Assembly: GCA_963727915.1 (NCBI GenBank)
Contig: CAVSID010000004.1
Coordinates: 434,001 to 498,000 of the forward strand
DNA from: CAWAND01 sp963727915
GTDB lineage: Bacteria; Chloroflexota; Anaerolineae; Anaerolineales; E44-bin32
Length of the DNA: 64,000 bases
Direction of reading: 5' to 3'
The notes beneath the pieces were generated by a model. The model was not told where the DNA came from. It saw only the letters and a list, made by a program, of their open reading frames with translations, and searched no databases. A program made the translations under genes and the position numbers. Position 1 is the first letter of the stretch. Each line of letters starts with the position of its first letter. Shown piece after piece: positions 1 through 8,565 of this stretch.

Positions 1-318
1 CGGATGGAGGATGATCGAGGCATAGGCCTTGCTAGGCTCGGAAACTAACGAGAACTCTCGATAAGTTGGCCCCCACAATGGCGTGTGCTCCGCCTTGAGA
101 CCAATTAGCGAAAACCCCAACGCCTTGAAGGCCCCGAACAGCTCTTCGAGAGCAGGATCCTCCCGACTGAAGATACTGTCGAGCGATCCGTCATCGAACG
201 AAGATCTCACATGGGTCGGCCAGATGAAGAGAACAAGCATGGGAAGGATCTTGAAGGTGTCAAGCAGAAGTACACTTCCCAGGATGGCCAAGAGGAACCA
301 TGCAAGCGTTTCGAGCAT
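1..318 (-). CDS. Membrane-anchored hypothetical protein (partial, 3' end missing)
   Basis: The reading frame is open from an ATG at 318 to the window edge, 106 codons, so the C-terminus is lost. The first 35 residues (MLETLAWFLLAILG onward) form one or two hydrophobic segments, followed by a soluble part with charged residues. It begins 36 bases inside attC 1, the usual distance for a cassette gene. No family is recognised. Confidence 0.6.
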   Translation of the reverse strand, partial: MLETLAWFLLAILGSVLLLDTFKILPMLVLFIWPTHVRSSFDDGSLDSIFSREDPALEELFGAFKALGFSLIGLKAEHTPLWGPTYREFSLVSEPSKAYASIILHP

Positions 319-353
319 ACTCACCTCGCAAAAATGGCGTCGCTCGGATCGAC

Positions 354-507
354 GAATAACGCCCTCGAGCTTTGCGAAACACCCTGAGCGCAGCCGAATG
401 GGATCGGCCGGGGCCATGCTCCGCCCTGCCCCTGATCCATTCTGAGCATACAACAATCACCCCAAACTTGCCCAGCATCCCCGGTCCGATCCAGCGAGAT
501 GTTAGGC
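354..507 (-). repeat. attC 1
   Basis: Boxes GAATAAC/GTTAGGC, 154 bp. Long class with a degraded copy of the REP-like arm insertion (TTTGCGAAAC instead of TTCGCGAAGC). Confidence 0.9.
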
Positions 508-721
508 AGAAGGCCAGGACGGCAAGCCCTGCCCGATCCTAGCGCAAGATCACCGTATTGACCCCAAACATTGAGCCATTGAGCCCGTTTCGCAGATGCT
601 TCTCATGCAAATCATCCAATGAATGAGCCCTTGCATTTGTGGGAGACGGCAAGTCTGGTGGCAAACTAGGTCCCAACCGGACCTTATTCGGATTAGATTA
701 CTTTCCTTGAGCCTGATGAGG
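508..721. other. Non-coding stretch at the 3' side of cassette 1
   Basis: This 214-base stretch lies between the DUF1003 stop codon and attC 1. I see no open frame with a convincing start, no palindrome of note and no terminator-like hairpin followed by T. Confidence 0.5.
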
Positions 722-1438
722 CTAGCGTCGACTCCTCACCTCGCTAATGAGTTCCATTTGGATCTCTTGAATCTCAACCAGTCTTTCCCACTGATGTGAA
801 AGCAAGTGGTCTATTTTCTGGTGGAGCTGCCTGATCTCCAACTCGGCCTTTAAGTTGACCTGGTAGTCATGCATTGCACGTAGCCGATCCCGCGCCTCCT
901 GCCGGTTCTGACTCATCATGATTAAGGGAGCCTGTAAGGCTGCCAGGGCTGACAACATCAGGTTCAAGAGGATGTACGGATACGGGTCGAAGGGTCGAAC
1001 GAAAAGTGCGTATGAGTTGACCAACACCCAGGCAAATAGGATCACCGAAAAGACGATGATGAAATTCCAGCTGCCTCCGAATGTCGCTATCTGATCTGCC
1101 AAGCGCTGGCCCAATGAGAGCTTTGAGTCAAAGTCGAGGTCCGGGTTCTTCGCCAGTATCTCGTGTTCCCGCAGGTCCTTGACCACTTCGAGCTCGAGAT
1201 CCGTCAACTCACCTTTTTCGGCTTCGAGAAGCGACCGGACATACTCATTCTGATACTTCTGAAGATCATCAAGGCAGATCCAGCCGTTCTCGTCCCAGTG
1301 CTCCACCTCCTGTTGAATCAGCTCCGCCACTACAGAACGGACGATTATTGCCCTGCGCAGCTCAGTGCGCCGCGTCATCCCGCAGATTTGGCACGAGACC
1401 TCTTGTTTGGACACACTTTGCTTCATGGTATTGATCAT
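722..1438 (-). CDS. DUF1003 family membrane protein
   Basis: A 238-residue protein with the DUF1003 core: GGSWNFI at residues 121-127 opens the first membrane helix, then PYPYILLNL and QAPLIMMSQNRQ (about 153-180) form the second helix and its conserved end. A charged coiled-coil-like tail follows. An N-terminal C16-x2-C19 pair (CQIC) is typical of a subset of the family. DUF1003 proteins are inner-membrane proteins of unknown function. The start codon is 23 bases from attC 2; a second in-frame ATG four codons downstream is an alternative start. Confidence 0.9.
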   Translation of the reverse strand: MINTMKQSVSKQEVSCQICGMTRRTELRRAIIVRSVVAELIQQEVEHWDENGWICLDDLQKYQNEYVRSLLEAEKGELTDLELEVVKDLREHEILAKNPDLDFDSKLSLGQRLADQIATFGGSWNFIIVFSVILFAWVLVNSYALFVRPFDPYPYILLNLMLSALAALQAPLIMMSQNRQEARDRLRAMHDYQVNLKAELEIRQLHQKIDHLLSHQWERLVEIQEIQMELISEVRSRR

Positions 1439-1460
1439 CCTCGCTAGGAACTTACTTTCT

Positions 1461-1584
1461 GCCTAACGCCTCCGAGCTAATGGGCCGGGGTTGATCAACG
1501 CCTCTTCCCCAAGCCTTCTCGATCATACAACGCCTGCCCCAGAAACGTCCCACATCCCCGGTCCCATCGAGCGAGATGTTATGC
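1461..1584 (-). repeat. attC 2
   Basis: Boxes GCCTAAC/GTTATGC, 124 bp. GGG/CCC covariant stem. The right box matches the left box of attC 3, marking cassette 2 ends. Confidence 0.93.
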
Positions 1585-1626
1585 GTGAACTTCCCGCTTG
1601 GTGGTCTTGGCCACATACCTGTGTCC

Positions 1627-2281
1627 TCACCCTATTGGTTCGCGCACTAGGCACCATAGGCGCAGATCGGACCCTGGTATCTGCGCGGCACGGACCAGGG
1701 AAAAACCCTCCCTCATGTAAAAGGGCAGATTCCCTTCGTCATGGGTTTCCAAATAGCATGGCATCCCTTGCGCCTGCGCCTTCTGCGCACCATGCCGCAA
1801 CAGTGCTGTTCCGATCCCCTTGCCCTGCTTGTCGGGGTCTACAGCCAATGCCCACAGATACCAATGGGGTCGTTCCATGATCTCGCCATGGAGGTAATGC
1901 AGCTGACTGTCACTCCTCGTTGCACTCAGGAACTCTCGCAACCCCATCATCAGCGGCACGCGAAGATAACCGGAGCGAAGATACCTCCAGGTCGTCGTGG
2001 CAGTTTGACCTGGCGGAAGCCATATCGCGATTGCGCGAACATCGGGAGTAGTGTGGACCTCGCCCATAGCCTAATCCGTACTCTATGGCGCAGGCCAAGT
2101 ATTGATTAAGGTACCGCGCTCTGCGCTTGGCATCAGGCCAGTGTGCGGTTATGGTCGGGTAGCCAAAAAACGAGCGTGCGAAGACTGCCGCGGCCAGCCT
2201 TACATTGCGACGTTCCAGCCCAATGACTTCCAAGTTTCCGCTCCAAAGGCCGGTTCCCTCTAAGACTTCCCGCCTGTTCAC
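1627..2281 (-). pseudogene. GNAT-family N-acetyltransferase, frameshifted
   Basis: Two overlapping frames join into one acetyltransferase. The N-terminal frame runs from a GTG at 2281 (LEVIGLERRNVRLAA...) to about 2062, then continues as EVHTTPDVRAIAIWLPPG in the next frame. The C-terminal half has the acetyl-CoA loop (VDPDKQGKGIGTALL) and the ending FYMREGFSLV. One extra G in a GGG run near 2060 explains the break. GNAT enzymes move an acetyl group from acetyl-CoA to an amine; the substrate is unknown. An undisrupted frame would give about 217 residues. Confidence 0.8.
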
Positions 2282-2435
2282 GCATAACGCCCTCGAGCTT
2301 CGCGAAGCACCCTGAGCGCATCCGAAGGGGATCGGCCGGGGCCATTCACTACCCTGCCCCTGAACCATCCTGAGCATACAACAAGCACCCCAAATTCGCC
2401 CCGCATCCCCGGTCAGATCCAGCGAGATGTTAGAC
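2282..2435 (-). repeat. attC 3
   Basis: Boxes GCATAAC/GTTAGAC, 154 bp, with the REP-like arm insertion. Confidence 0.93.
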
Positions 2436-2493
2436 GCACTGAGCCCACCAAGACCGCCACCCAGCGGATCGCGAACCTCCTAGACCTCACAAC

Positions 2494-2943
2494 TCAGTTT
2501 TGTGATCGGTCCCTCGGGAACTGCCATTGGAGTCCAACGATGGCCAGGAATGAGGCTAGCAGTATGGGCAGAAGGCGGAGCAAAGAAGCAAGGGACGGAA
2601 CAACGGATCCAGCCGAGGTTCGCAGAACTGGGAGCAGAATGTTGGGCAGGACAATTTCGCTGCCTCCAACGACAAGCAGGCTGAGCGCAAACAGGTTCCT
2701 CGAAGCAGGTACATTCCAGGAAGACACCACTGCAATGAAACCAGAAAGGACCATTACCCCGCCAATCAGCAATAGGAAGTCGGATACATCGTGAAAGATG
2801 CTGGATTCCTTCCCACCGCTAACCGAGGCTTGGACGAGCCTGGAATAGACGACGTCTAGGAGAACCGCACCAAAGAACACTGAGATGCTCCACGCGTAGA
2901 AGCCGCCGAAGAAACGCTTGGCGATCCTCGAATACGCTGCCAT
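2494..2943 (-). CDS. Four-helix membrane protein, unknown family
   Basis: A 149-residue protein with hydrophobic segments near residues 16-35, 52-72, 82-104 and 118-140, and short charged termini (MAAYSRIAKRFF, PRDRSQN). No catalytic motif or recognised domain. It sits alone in its cassette, 64 bases from attC 4, with the stop 58 bases before attC 3. Confidence 0.7.
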   Translation of the reverse strand: MAAYSRIAKRFFGGFYAWSISVFFGAVLLDVVYSRLVQASVSGGKESSIFHDVSDFLLLIGGVMVLSGFIAVVSSWNVPASRNLFALSLLVVGGSEIVLPNILLPVLRTSAGSVVPSLASLLRLLPILLASFLAIVGLQWQFPRDRSQN

Positions 2944-3006
2944 CCTCTTTCAGCCTCCTGACCAGAACTGACCGATGATCAGAGAAATCGAACGTAGCAG
3001 TTATTG

Positions 3007-3131
3007 TCCTAACGCCTCCGTGCTGATGGGCCGGGGCCAAGCCCCGACGCACCCCCGGGCCACCCTGAGAATACATCAAACCAGGCCAAACTCGCCCCGT
3101 ATCCCCCGTCCTATCGAGCGACATGTTAGGC
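3007..3131 (-). repeat. attC 4
   Basis: Boxes TCCTAAC/GTTAGGC, 125 bp. The left arm has the GGG variant while the right arm reads CCTAT, so pairing is only partly compensated. Confidence 0.9.
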
Positions 3132-3167
3132 GGCTTCCGTTCTTCAGGGAGCGCTCGTGAACATGAC

Positions 3168-3683
3168 TTACTCCTCACCAATGCGCTTCATGTCAAATCT
3201 ATCCGGATGAGCCCAAAGGAAGGCCCATCCATCGACCTCCGGCGGTTCTTGCAGTCCCTGATTGAGAACTGTCGTGATGTTGGTGCGATGCTCAATTCCG
3301 TGGTTGATAACCTGGATGAAAAGGGCCACAGCCCGGTAGTGGAGTTCCCAACCTTCACCAACTTCATCCACCATATCGTCGGACGCAAACCCATTGGCGA
3401 GATCGATGAGAATCGGGCCAATTTGCGCCGAATAGTCCCTCAGTTCGTCCACGGTCGGGGCACCATCCGACTTGTACGGTGGTTTTGGTGCATCGCCCTT
3501 GAGCAACGATACGTAGAATGCCTCGGCCTCGATGAGATGTTTGAGGGTCTGGGAAATAGTCCCATATGCACCTGGTATCTCGGCTGCCAGCTGCTGCTCA
3601 CTCAAATGCTGGCATGCCTCCAGAACCATGCGATTGGCCCAGTTGTTGTATCGAACAAACTCTGTCAGGCTTGTTTCCACCAC
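3168..3683 (-). CDS. DinB-like four-helix-bundle protein
   Basis: A 171-residue protein of the DinB/YfiT-like superfamily of metal-binding four-helix bundles, often thiol-dependent transferases. Visible marks are the first helix FVRYNNWANRMVLEACQHL, the GTISQTLKHLIEAEAFY helix with a metal-ligand His, and the late NHGIEHRTNI helix with two more His residues. The GTG at 3683 is chosen because GAGGAA lies seven bases upstream. The frame is open further upstream but runs into attC 5. Confidence 0.82.
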   Translation of the reverse strand: MVETSLTEFVRYNNWANRMVLEACQHLSEQQLAAEIPGAYGTISQTLKHLIEAEAFYVSLLKGDAPKPPYKSDGAPTVDELRDYSAQIGPILIDLANGFASDDMVDEVGEGWELHYRAVALFIQVINHGIEHRTNITTVLNQGLQEPPEVDGWAFLWAHPDRFDMKRIGEE

Positions 3684-3746
3684 CGTCCGATTCCTCCCGA
3701 ATTGATGAAACTCAAAATGAGAATCGCGGCGGATCCTATAGGATCC

Positions 3747-3871
3747 GCCTAACTCCTCCGAGCTGATCGGCCGGGGCCATGCACCACCTTGCCCCCGACC
3801 CGTCCTGAGCATACAACAATCACGCTAAACTCGCCCCGCATCCCCGGTCCCGATCCAGTGAAATGTTATGC
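3747..3871 (-). repeat. attC 5
   Basis: Boxes GCCTAAC/GTTATGC, 125 bp; one extra C in the right arm. Confidence 0.92.
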
Positions 3872-3913
3872 GCCAACCGACACCTTGGACAAACGCATGT
3901 CAGTATTTATGTG

Positions 3914-4510
3914 CTACTGGCTGGGTTGCCAGCCGCTTAGTGGTGTCAGTTGTATCTGCTTCGAAAGATCATAGGCAGTCGACAGGTCGTTGTCGCTTTC
4001 CACAAGCACGCGGCCGATGACAAGCACCGAGTTATTCGGCGTGGATATCCGCGTTATGCCGCTCGGCGCCTTCCCTTTCCAACCTGGCCCCGTTATGAGA
4101 TAGTCGCCTGCCTGCGTACCCGTGGTGCGCGTGCCGACATAGGCGAAATTGGTGTTTTTCAACGGATTAGTGAACTGCACGCTGTAATAGCGGCCTGCCA
4201 TATCTGGGACATGCAGAACCTGCGCTGCTTTGCCGAGGTCTAACCAGCCGAGCGTAAGGAGCGTATCGCGATTCACACCAGATGTCGCCACTTTTGGGGC
4301 CGAGGCGGGCAGGCTGAACGGGTCTGCAAAAAACGCTTGGGGTTCCGTGTAAAGGGTATTGATCGGGACGGGGCCATCGCCGAATCCCCTGACGAGGATC
4401 GCTCTCTTGAACACAGACAGCAGCAAGCTCGGCCAAAAGTAGGTGAAAAGGAACCATGCCGCGACCATGACCGAACCAAATAGAAGCAAATGCCCCATAT
4501 GAGTCATCAT
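3914..4510 (-). CDS. DUF1254-type protein, second gene of a pair
   Basis: A 198-residue protein with one N-terminal membrane helix (residues 7-35), then a soluble domain with INTLYTEPQAFFADP, DTLLTLGWLDLG, YYSVQFTNPLKNTNFAYVG and ITGPGWKG, which are DUF1254 hallmarks. It overlaps the upstream DUF1214-type gene by four bases (ATGA at 4507-4510), indicating translational coupling. In many bacteria these two domains form one polypeptide with DUF1254 first; here they are separate and in the opposite order. Function in the family is not established. Confidence 0.8.
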   Translation of the reverse strand: MMTHMGHLLLFGSVMVAAWFLFTYFWPSLLLSVFKRAILVRGFGDGPVPINTLYTEPQAFFADPFSLPASAPKVATSGVNRDTLLTLGWLDLGKAAQVLHVPDMAGRYYSVQFTNPLKNTNFAYVGTRTTGTQAGDYLITGPGWKGKAPSGITRISTPNNSVLVIGRVLVESDNDLSTAYDLSKQIQLTPLSGWQPSQ

Positions 4511-5172
4511 GACACCTCGACAATCGGCGGTACTGTATACTCGCGATTGAGAATGGCCGCGCCAGGGATGTACACGCGCAACCAGAGGATGAAGTTGCCT
4601 ACAGGTGCGGGCAGCCAGTTGGATTTATGCCCTGCCGGCGCGGTCTTTTGAAGGTAAATGTCAACGGACCCGTCGGCGTTCGGCACGAGGCCGGAGCGAT
4701 CGCTGACACTGTACCGGTTGAATGGATTCGGCACAAAGTGATTTCTCGCGTCGCCCATCGTGATCGACCAAAATGCATTGTTCGGCGGAAGACCGCCCGA
4801 CGGGAAACGCATGACGTAGTCGTGAGCGCCGGAGAGCGTATGACCCGCGCTATCTACGTTCGTCCACCAATACATCGCCTCTTGCGGCACGTTCACCGGG
4901 CCGGGAAATAACTGGGCGTGCGCGGCTCGCAGCAGCATACCGTTTCCGGGCTCGCCCAATCCGAACATGGTGATCCAGCCGTTGACCTTCGTGGCCTCGA
5001 TCCTGGCGAAAATCTGGGCTGTGACAAACGCCAGCCCAAACCCGATGAGGATGCCTTGTATCACGTCATTACGCACAATTCTTGTCGTGTGAAAGAACAA
5101 TAATCGGATGAGGAAATAGCCGCATACCCCGCCGACGAGTACGGCAAGAAGAGAGGTCGTTTTGTTGTTCAT
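4507..5172 (-). CDS. DUF1214-type protein, first gene of a pair
   Basis: A 221-residue protein from ATG 5172 with an N-terminal membrane helix (TTSLLAVLVGGVCGYFLIRL), a second hydrophobic stretch near residues 38-55, then a soluble DUF1214-like domain: FWSITMGDARNHF, NPFNRYSVSDRSGL, ADGSVDIYLQ, NWLPAP. No strong ribosome site is seen before the ATG. An upstream TTG at 5208 would add 12 residues. It is coupled to the DUF1254-type gene and both are probably membrane-tethered partners. Confidence 0.8.
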   Translation of the reverse strand: MNNKTTSLLAVLVGGVCGYFLIRLLFFHTTRIVRNDVIQGILIGFGLAFVTAQIFARIEATKVNGWITMFGLGEPGNGMLLRAAHAQLFPGPVNVPQEAMYWWTNVDSAGHTLSGAHDYVMRFPSGGLPPNNAFWSITMGDARNHFVPNPFNRYSVSDRSGLVPNADGSVDIYLQKTAPAGHKSNWLPAPVGNFILWLRVYIPGAAILNREYTVPPIVEVS

Positions 5173-5229
5173 GTTGTGAATCTTACTACTCTTGGCTTGG
5201 TGGCTCAAACTGGATCTAATTTGCTTGCC

Positions 5230-5431
5230 TTAGGCGATCGAGGGGGCATTTGCGAGGGGCTGGTCAACTGAACGCCCCGGTAGCGACCCGGAGAGGTCGG
5301 ACACACCCGGGATGTGTTGCGCCTCTGGGTAATCGAGCGTGCCAAGCGTGTAAGGCAAATTGCCGGTCTTTGTTCTGAGGATTTGAAGCTGGCCGAGGGC
5401 AACGCGCGTTTGGGCACCGAATAGGGCATTT
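5230..5431 (-). pseudogene. C-terminal gene fragment
   Basis: Between the DUF1214-type gene and attC 6 an open frame of about 65 codons ends with TAA at 5230-5232 (ALFGAQTRVALGQLQIL ... LANAPSIA). A TGA lies just upstream and there is no usable start codon, so it looks like a leftover 3' end of a lost gene. The parent family is not recognised. The other two minus-strand frames here are rich in Arg/Cys and look like shadows. Confidence 0.35.
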
Positions 5432-5439
5432 CAAGTGGC

Positions 5440-5563
5440 GCATAACGCCTCCGAGCTGATCGGCCGGGGCCACGCTCCGCCTTGCCCCCGACCCGCCCAG
5501 AGCATACAACAAACACGCCAAACTCGCCCTGCATCCCCGGTCCGATCCAGCGAGATGTTAGAC
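5440..5563 (-). repeat. attC 6
   Basis: Boxes GCATAAC/GTTAGAC, 124 bp. The left box matches the right box of attC 5. Confidence 0.93.
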
Positions 5564-5585
5564 ATCGTAAGTGAAATTCCGACGG

Positions 5586-5993
5586 TCAGTTGACGTCGCC
5601 GAGATATACCGTAGACGGGCTGTCCAAACCATCCGCGAGCAGCTTCCTCAGCTCCTTCGGAAACAGCGATGAGGCAGAGAGTGTGGCCAGCGGGAGCCAT
5701 TCAACGCCAATCTGCCGCTCATCGGGGCTCGTCGGCTGGGCTCCGGGCAGATCGCCCTTCAATTCGCACTCGAACATGAAGTCAATCTGATGGAAATCCC
5801 CGTCTTCCCTGCTAAACTCGTGGTTCGCTCCAATGTATTCGCGGACGAGCCGTAGTTGGCCAGGCACGACAGAAACCCCCAGCTCTTCAATACATTCTCG
5901 CTGGAGGGCATCAAGGACTGTCTCGCCTGGTTCCTGACCGCCACCAGGCAGCGAGAACCAGTCTCCGTCTCGGCCGGTGTGCCTGATCGCCAA
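5586..5993 (-). CDS. NUDIX hydrolase (start uncertain)
   Basis: The Nudix box is complete: G18 ... EPGETVLDALQREC ... EELGV40, which binds the metal and cleaves nucleoside-diphosphate-linked substrates. The start given is a TTG. Homologous sequence continues upstream in frame (VVRNSGKAIIIRDGRLLA) to about 6062, where a TAG in the attC 7 box ends the frame. That extension has no ATG, GTG or TTG, so the natural start is either an ATA at 6062 or has been lost to an indel. The substrate is unknown. Confidence 0.85.
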   Translation of the reverse strand: MAIRHTGRDGDWFSLPGGGQEPGETVLDALQRECIEELGVSVVPGQLRLVREYIGANHEFSREDGDFHQIDFMFECELKGDLPGAQPTSPDERQIGVEWLPLATLSASSLFPKELRKLLADGLDSPSTVYLGDVN

Positions 5994-6069
5994 CAGACGG
6001 CCATCTCGGATGATGATCGCCTTCCCCGAATTGCGAACAACTGAAGCTGTGTGACGACTTATTTTGGCA

Positions 6070-6223
6070 GCCTAACGCCCTCGAGCTTCGCGAAGCACCC
6101 TGAGCGCAGCCGAAGGGGATCGGCCGGGGCCAACCCCCGCCCTGCCCCCGAACCATCCTGAGCATACAACAATCACGCCAAACTCGCCCAGCATCCCCGG
6201 TCTGATCCAGCGAGACGTTATGC
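6070..6223 (-). repeat. attC 7
   Basis: Boxes GCCTAAC/GTTATGC, 154 bp, REP-like arm insertion. Confidence 0.93.
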
Positions 6224-6282
6224 GGCTAGAATGCCCTGGCAAGTTTCAGCAGGCCCAAAGCTGGTGAGAATACCAAGAGCCA

Positions 6283-6459
6283 TTAAGTTCTACCTCGATT
6301 GAGGGCATCCGCTGCCAGGGCAAAAAGCCCTATGCCAAGCAGGGTTATCAAAGTGCCATTGTCCGTAGTCCGCAGGACACTAAGCACCACCGCCGCAACT
6401 CCCATTGCGACGGCCAGCCCCCGAAGAATCAGGCTCATGAGCGGTTGATTCTCAGACAT
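6283..6459 (-). CDS. Small two-helix membrane protein
   Basis: A 58-residue protein, MSENQPLMSLILRG..., with two hydrophobic segments (about residues 9-27 and 34-51). The ATG at 6459 is preceded by GGAGAGAAATCA, a good ribosome site, so the longer in-frame N-terminus up to 6588 is unlikely. No family recognised. Confidence 0.65.
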   Translation of the reverse strand: MSENQPLMSLILRGLAVAMGVAAVVLSVLRTTDNGTLITLLGIGLFALAADALNRGRT

Positions 6460-6556
6460 TGATTTCTCTCCTTCAAGCACATCCCTAAAGAACATCGGCA
6501 GCACTTGCCTGCGGGACAACCACCTACTCTTCTCGTCTTGGCAACTTTCCTGGGCC

Positions 6557-6645
6557 GCATAACGGCTTGAGCTGAGCGGCACGGCCAAACCTCGCCTCAG
6601 TTTTCGCGCCGAGCTGGCCGGGTCCGCTCCACCGAGTAATTAGGC
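6557..6645 (-). repeat. attC 8 (short, divergent)
   Basis: Boxes GCATAAC and ATTAGGC (first G of the core replaced by A), 89 bp. Arms GAGCGGCACGGCC and GGCCGGGTCCGCTC pair. Same type as attC 33, different from the main family. Confidence 0.8.
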
Positions 6646-6864
6646 GACAGGGCTTTTCCGACGGCCTCCGAAATTGTCGACTGCGGATAGCGCAGTTCGG
6701 AGCATGAGGAGACCTGCACCCGGGAAGTAGAAGACTCCGACCGTAGATCCGGTCACGTAGCTCGCGAGTATCGTCACGAGTGAGAGTCCGGCCATGATGA
6801 CAAGGGCGCCGCGCCAGGCGGCCAGTGCGCCGGCGCCAAGAAGGCCACTGAGGGCCAACATCAC
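6640..6864 (-). CDS. Small membrane protein, possibly frameshifted
   Basis: A 74-residue frame with three hydrophobic segments (MMLALSGLLGAGALAAW, ALVIMAGLSLVTILASYV, VGVFYFPGAGLLML). Its stop lies inside attC 8. The frame is open upstream without a good start. A different frame begins with ATG at 6942 (MKTLRSVSTLITIAAG) and ends at 6867, so the true gene may be one protein from 6942 broken by an indel near 6880. No family recognised. Confidence 0.5.
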   Translation of the reverse strand: MMLALSGLLGAGALAAWRGALVIMAGLSLVTILASYVTGSTVGVFYFPGAGLLMLRTALSAVDNFGGRRKSPVA

Positions 6865-6976
6865 TACTATGGAAGTCGGATCGGCAGAGGAGATCCAGCC
6901 GCAATTGTGATTAGAGTGGAAACTGACCGAAGAGTTTTCATGTTGAAACGAACTCCATCAAGGTACCCTCCATGAC

Positions 6977-7129
6977 GCCTAACGCCGTCGAGCTTCGCGA
7001 AGCACCCTGAGCGCAGCCGAAGGGGATCGGCCGGGGTCACACTCCACCCTCCCCCCGACCCACCCTGAGCATACAACAATCACGCCAAGCTCGCCGAGCA
7101 TCCCGGTCCGATCCAGCGAGATGTTAGAG
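6977..7129 (-). repeat. attC 9
   Basis: Boxes GCCTAAC/GTTAGAG, 153 bp, REP-like arm insertion. Confidence 0.92.
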
Positions 7130-7156
7130 CGCCAACGGTTCTGTCCAACATGGGGC

Positions 7157-8320
7157 CTACTCGGTGATGAGGGCATCGCGAGCCGCCTTTGATACTTCTT
7201 CCCCGTCAACTGGTCTCATAGGGGGCTCAAGCAGTCGATTCTCGGAAAAGTCGATCTCAAGCTGCCAACGAAGGCTGCGCGAATATCGCTTCATTCCCAA
7301 GAACGCGACTGGACCAAGAATTACCATGAATAGCCATCTGACCAAACGCCGGCCACCGGCCACAGCACCAAATTGCGTTAGGTGTGTGCCACCCTCGACC
7401 TGGCTCAGCCTAAGCGTGTTAATGGTATAGACGCCCAACATTAGATCTGCGACCCACGTGAATTCTCTCGGCGGTTGCCAGTCGGCAATAGTTTGGGCGG
7501 TGACGCCGGTTCCATGGGCGCAGTAGTACGTAGCACCCGGACCGATGCGTCCATTGGTCAGGTTATCCACTCGGGCCGAGGTGGATCCAGATAGGATCGC
7601 CCTGTATTGCGGACTGGTGACGATGTCCCACATCATGAGCGGAGGCAAGGGAAATTCATCATCCAACAATCGCAAAGCCTGGTCTTCCTGAACCGACGTT
7701 CTCGTTCGGGTTCTGTGTTCTTCCCATTTGGTGTGTAGGTCATCCAGGTAAAGTTGCACCTCACCGAAGCTCTCATACGCTTCAACATGCCTTGTCATGG
7801 AGTTGGCACTTTGCTCAATTCCTAGCGCTGAGACGGCTGATTGAGTGTACGCAGCATACGCCTTGAGCCCCGTCTGCTGCAGGATACTATTCTTGGTGAG
7901 GCGATGAACCAAGTTGACGTCTGTACCGACGAGTTCCGTGTAGGAAAGAAGCGGCTCGAGTATGAACGAGCCGAAGTGAACGAAGAACTTCAGGTCGAGG
8001 TTGGGTATGTTCCGGCAAGCGTTACATGTGCAAGTTGTGTTCAGGATCATTAGCTCACGAGCCTGGCAGAAATCGACATAGGTCCGATCAATGATCTCAA
8101 CGATGGTTTGCCCCTGAAGGAAGCTCCCCGCCGGAGCGTAGCTGATTACTGCATCCCCCTCCAATCTGGAAATCACCAACGGGGGCCCTGTGTGCTCGAC
8201 AATCAGCTCGAGAAGGCTGCGCAAGCTGTCCTGCGCATGTTCGAGCTCGGATGAGGCCAGGAACTTGGTATAGCCGGTGATGTCGGCTATCAGTAGGATG
8301 CCCGATTGCGTTGATGCCAT
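7157..8320 (-). CDS. DUF2652 (cyclase-like) protein with SRPBCC-like C-terminus
   Basis: A 387-residue protein. Residues 1-170 match DUF2652, a degenerate nucleotide-cyclase-like domain: GILLIADITGYTKFL, LLELIVEHT, ISRLEGDAVISYAP, and GTDVNLVHRLTKNS. A Cys cluster CTCNAC lies in the middle. The C-terminal 150 residues resemble a SRPBCC/START-like ligand-binding fold (TYYCAHGTG, TWVADLMLGVYTINTL, WLFMVILGP). Start ATG 8320 precedes the cyclase motif directly; the open frame upstream is attC 10. Ligand and role are unknown. Confidence 0.8.
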   Translation of the reverse strand: MASTQSGILLIADITGYTKFLASSELEHAQDSLRSLLELIVEHTGPPLVISRLEGDAVISYAPAGSFLQGQTIVEIIDRTYVDFCQARELMILNTTCTCNACRNIPNLDLKFFVHFGSFILEPLLSYTELVGTDVNLVHRLTKNSILQQTGLKAYAAYTQSAVSALGIEQSANSMTRHVEAYESFGEVQLYLDDLHTKWEEHRTRTRTSVQEDQALRLLDDEFPLPPLMMWDIVTSPQYRAILSGSTSARVDNLTNGRIGPGATYYCAHGTGVTAQTIADWQPPREFTWVADLMLGVYTINTLRLSQVEGGTHLTQFGAVAGGRRLVRWLFMVILGPVAFLGMKRYSRSLRWQLEIDFSENRLLEPPMRPVDGEEVSKAARDALITE

Positions 8321-8394
8321 ACAGAAAGCCCTCTCTGATTGGGGGAACCCCACGGACAGGGATCTGCCGATAAGGCCCAGAACTCTGGTAGGCG

Positions 8395-8548
8395 CCCTAA
8401 CACCCTCGAGCTTCGCGAAGCACCCTGAGCGCAGCCGGAGGGGATCGGCCGGGGCCAAGCTCCGCCCTGCCCCCGAACCTTCCTGAGCATACAACAATCA
8501 CGCCAAACGCGCTCAGCATCCCCGGTCCGATACAGCGAGATGTTAGGC
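8395..8548 (-). repeat. attC 10
   Basis: Boxes CCCTAAC/GTTAGGC, 154 bp, REP-like arm insertion. Confidence 0.92.
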
Positions 8549-8565
8549 GGCGTTGCCACATCTTC

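Noticed and set aside
83..445. Plus-strand frame of 120 codons at the left edge
   Set aside because: Runs into attC 1 and lies opposite the better supported minus-strand gene starting at 318.
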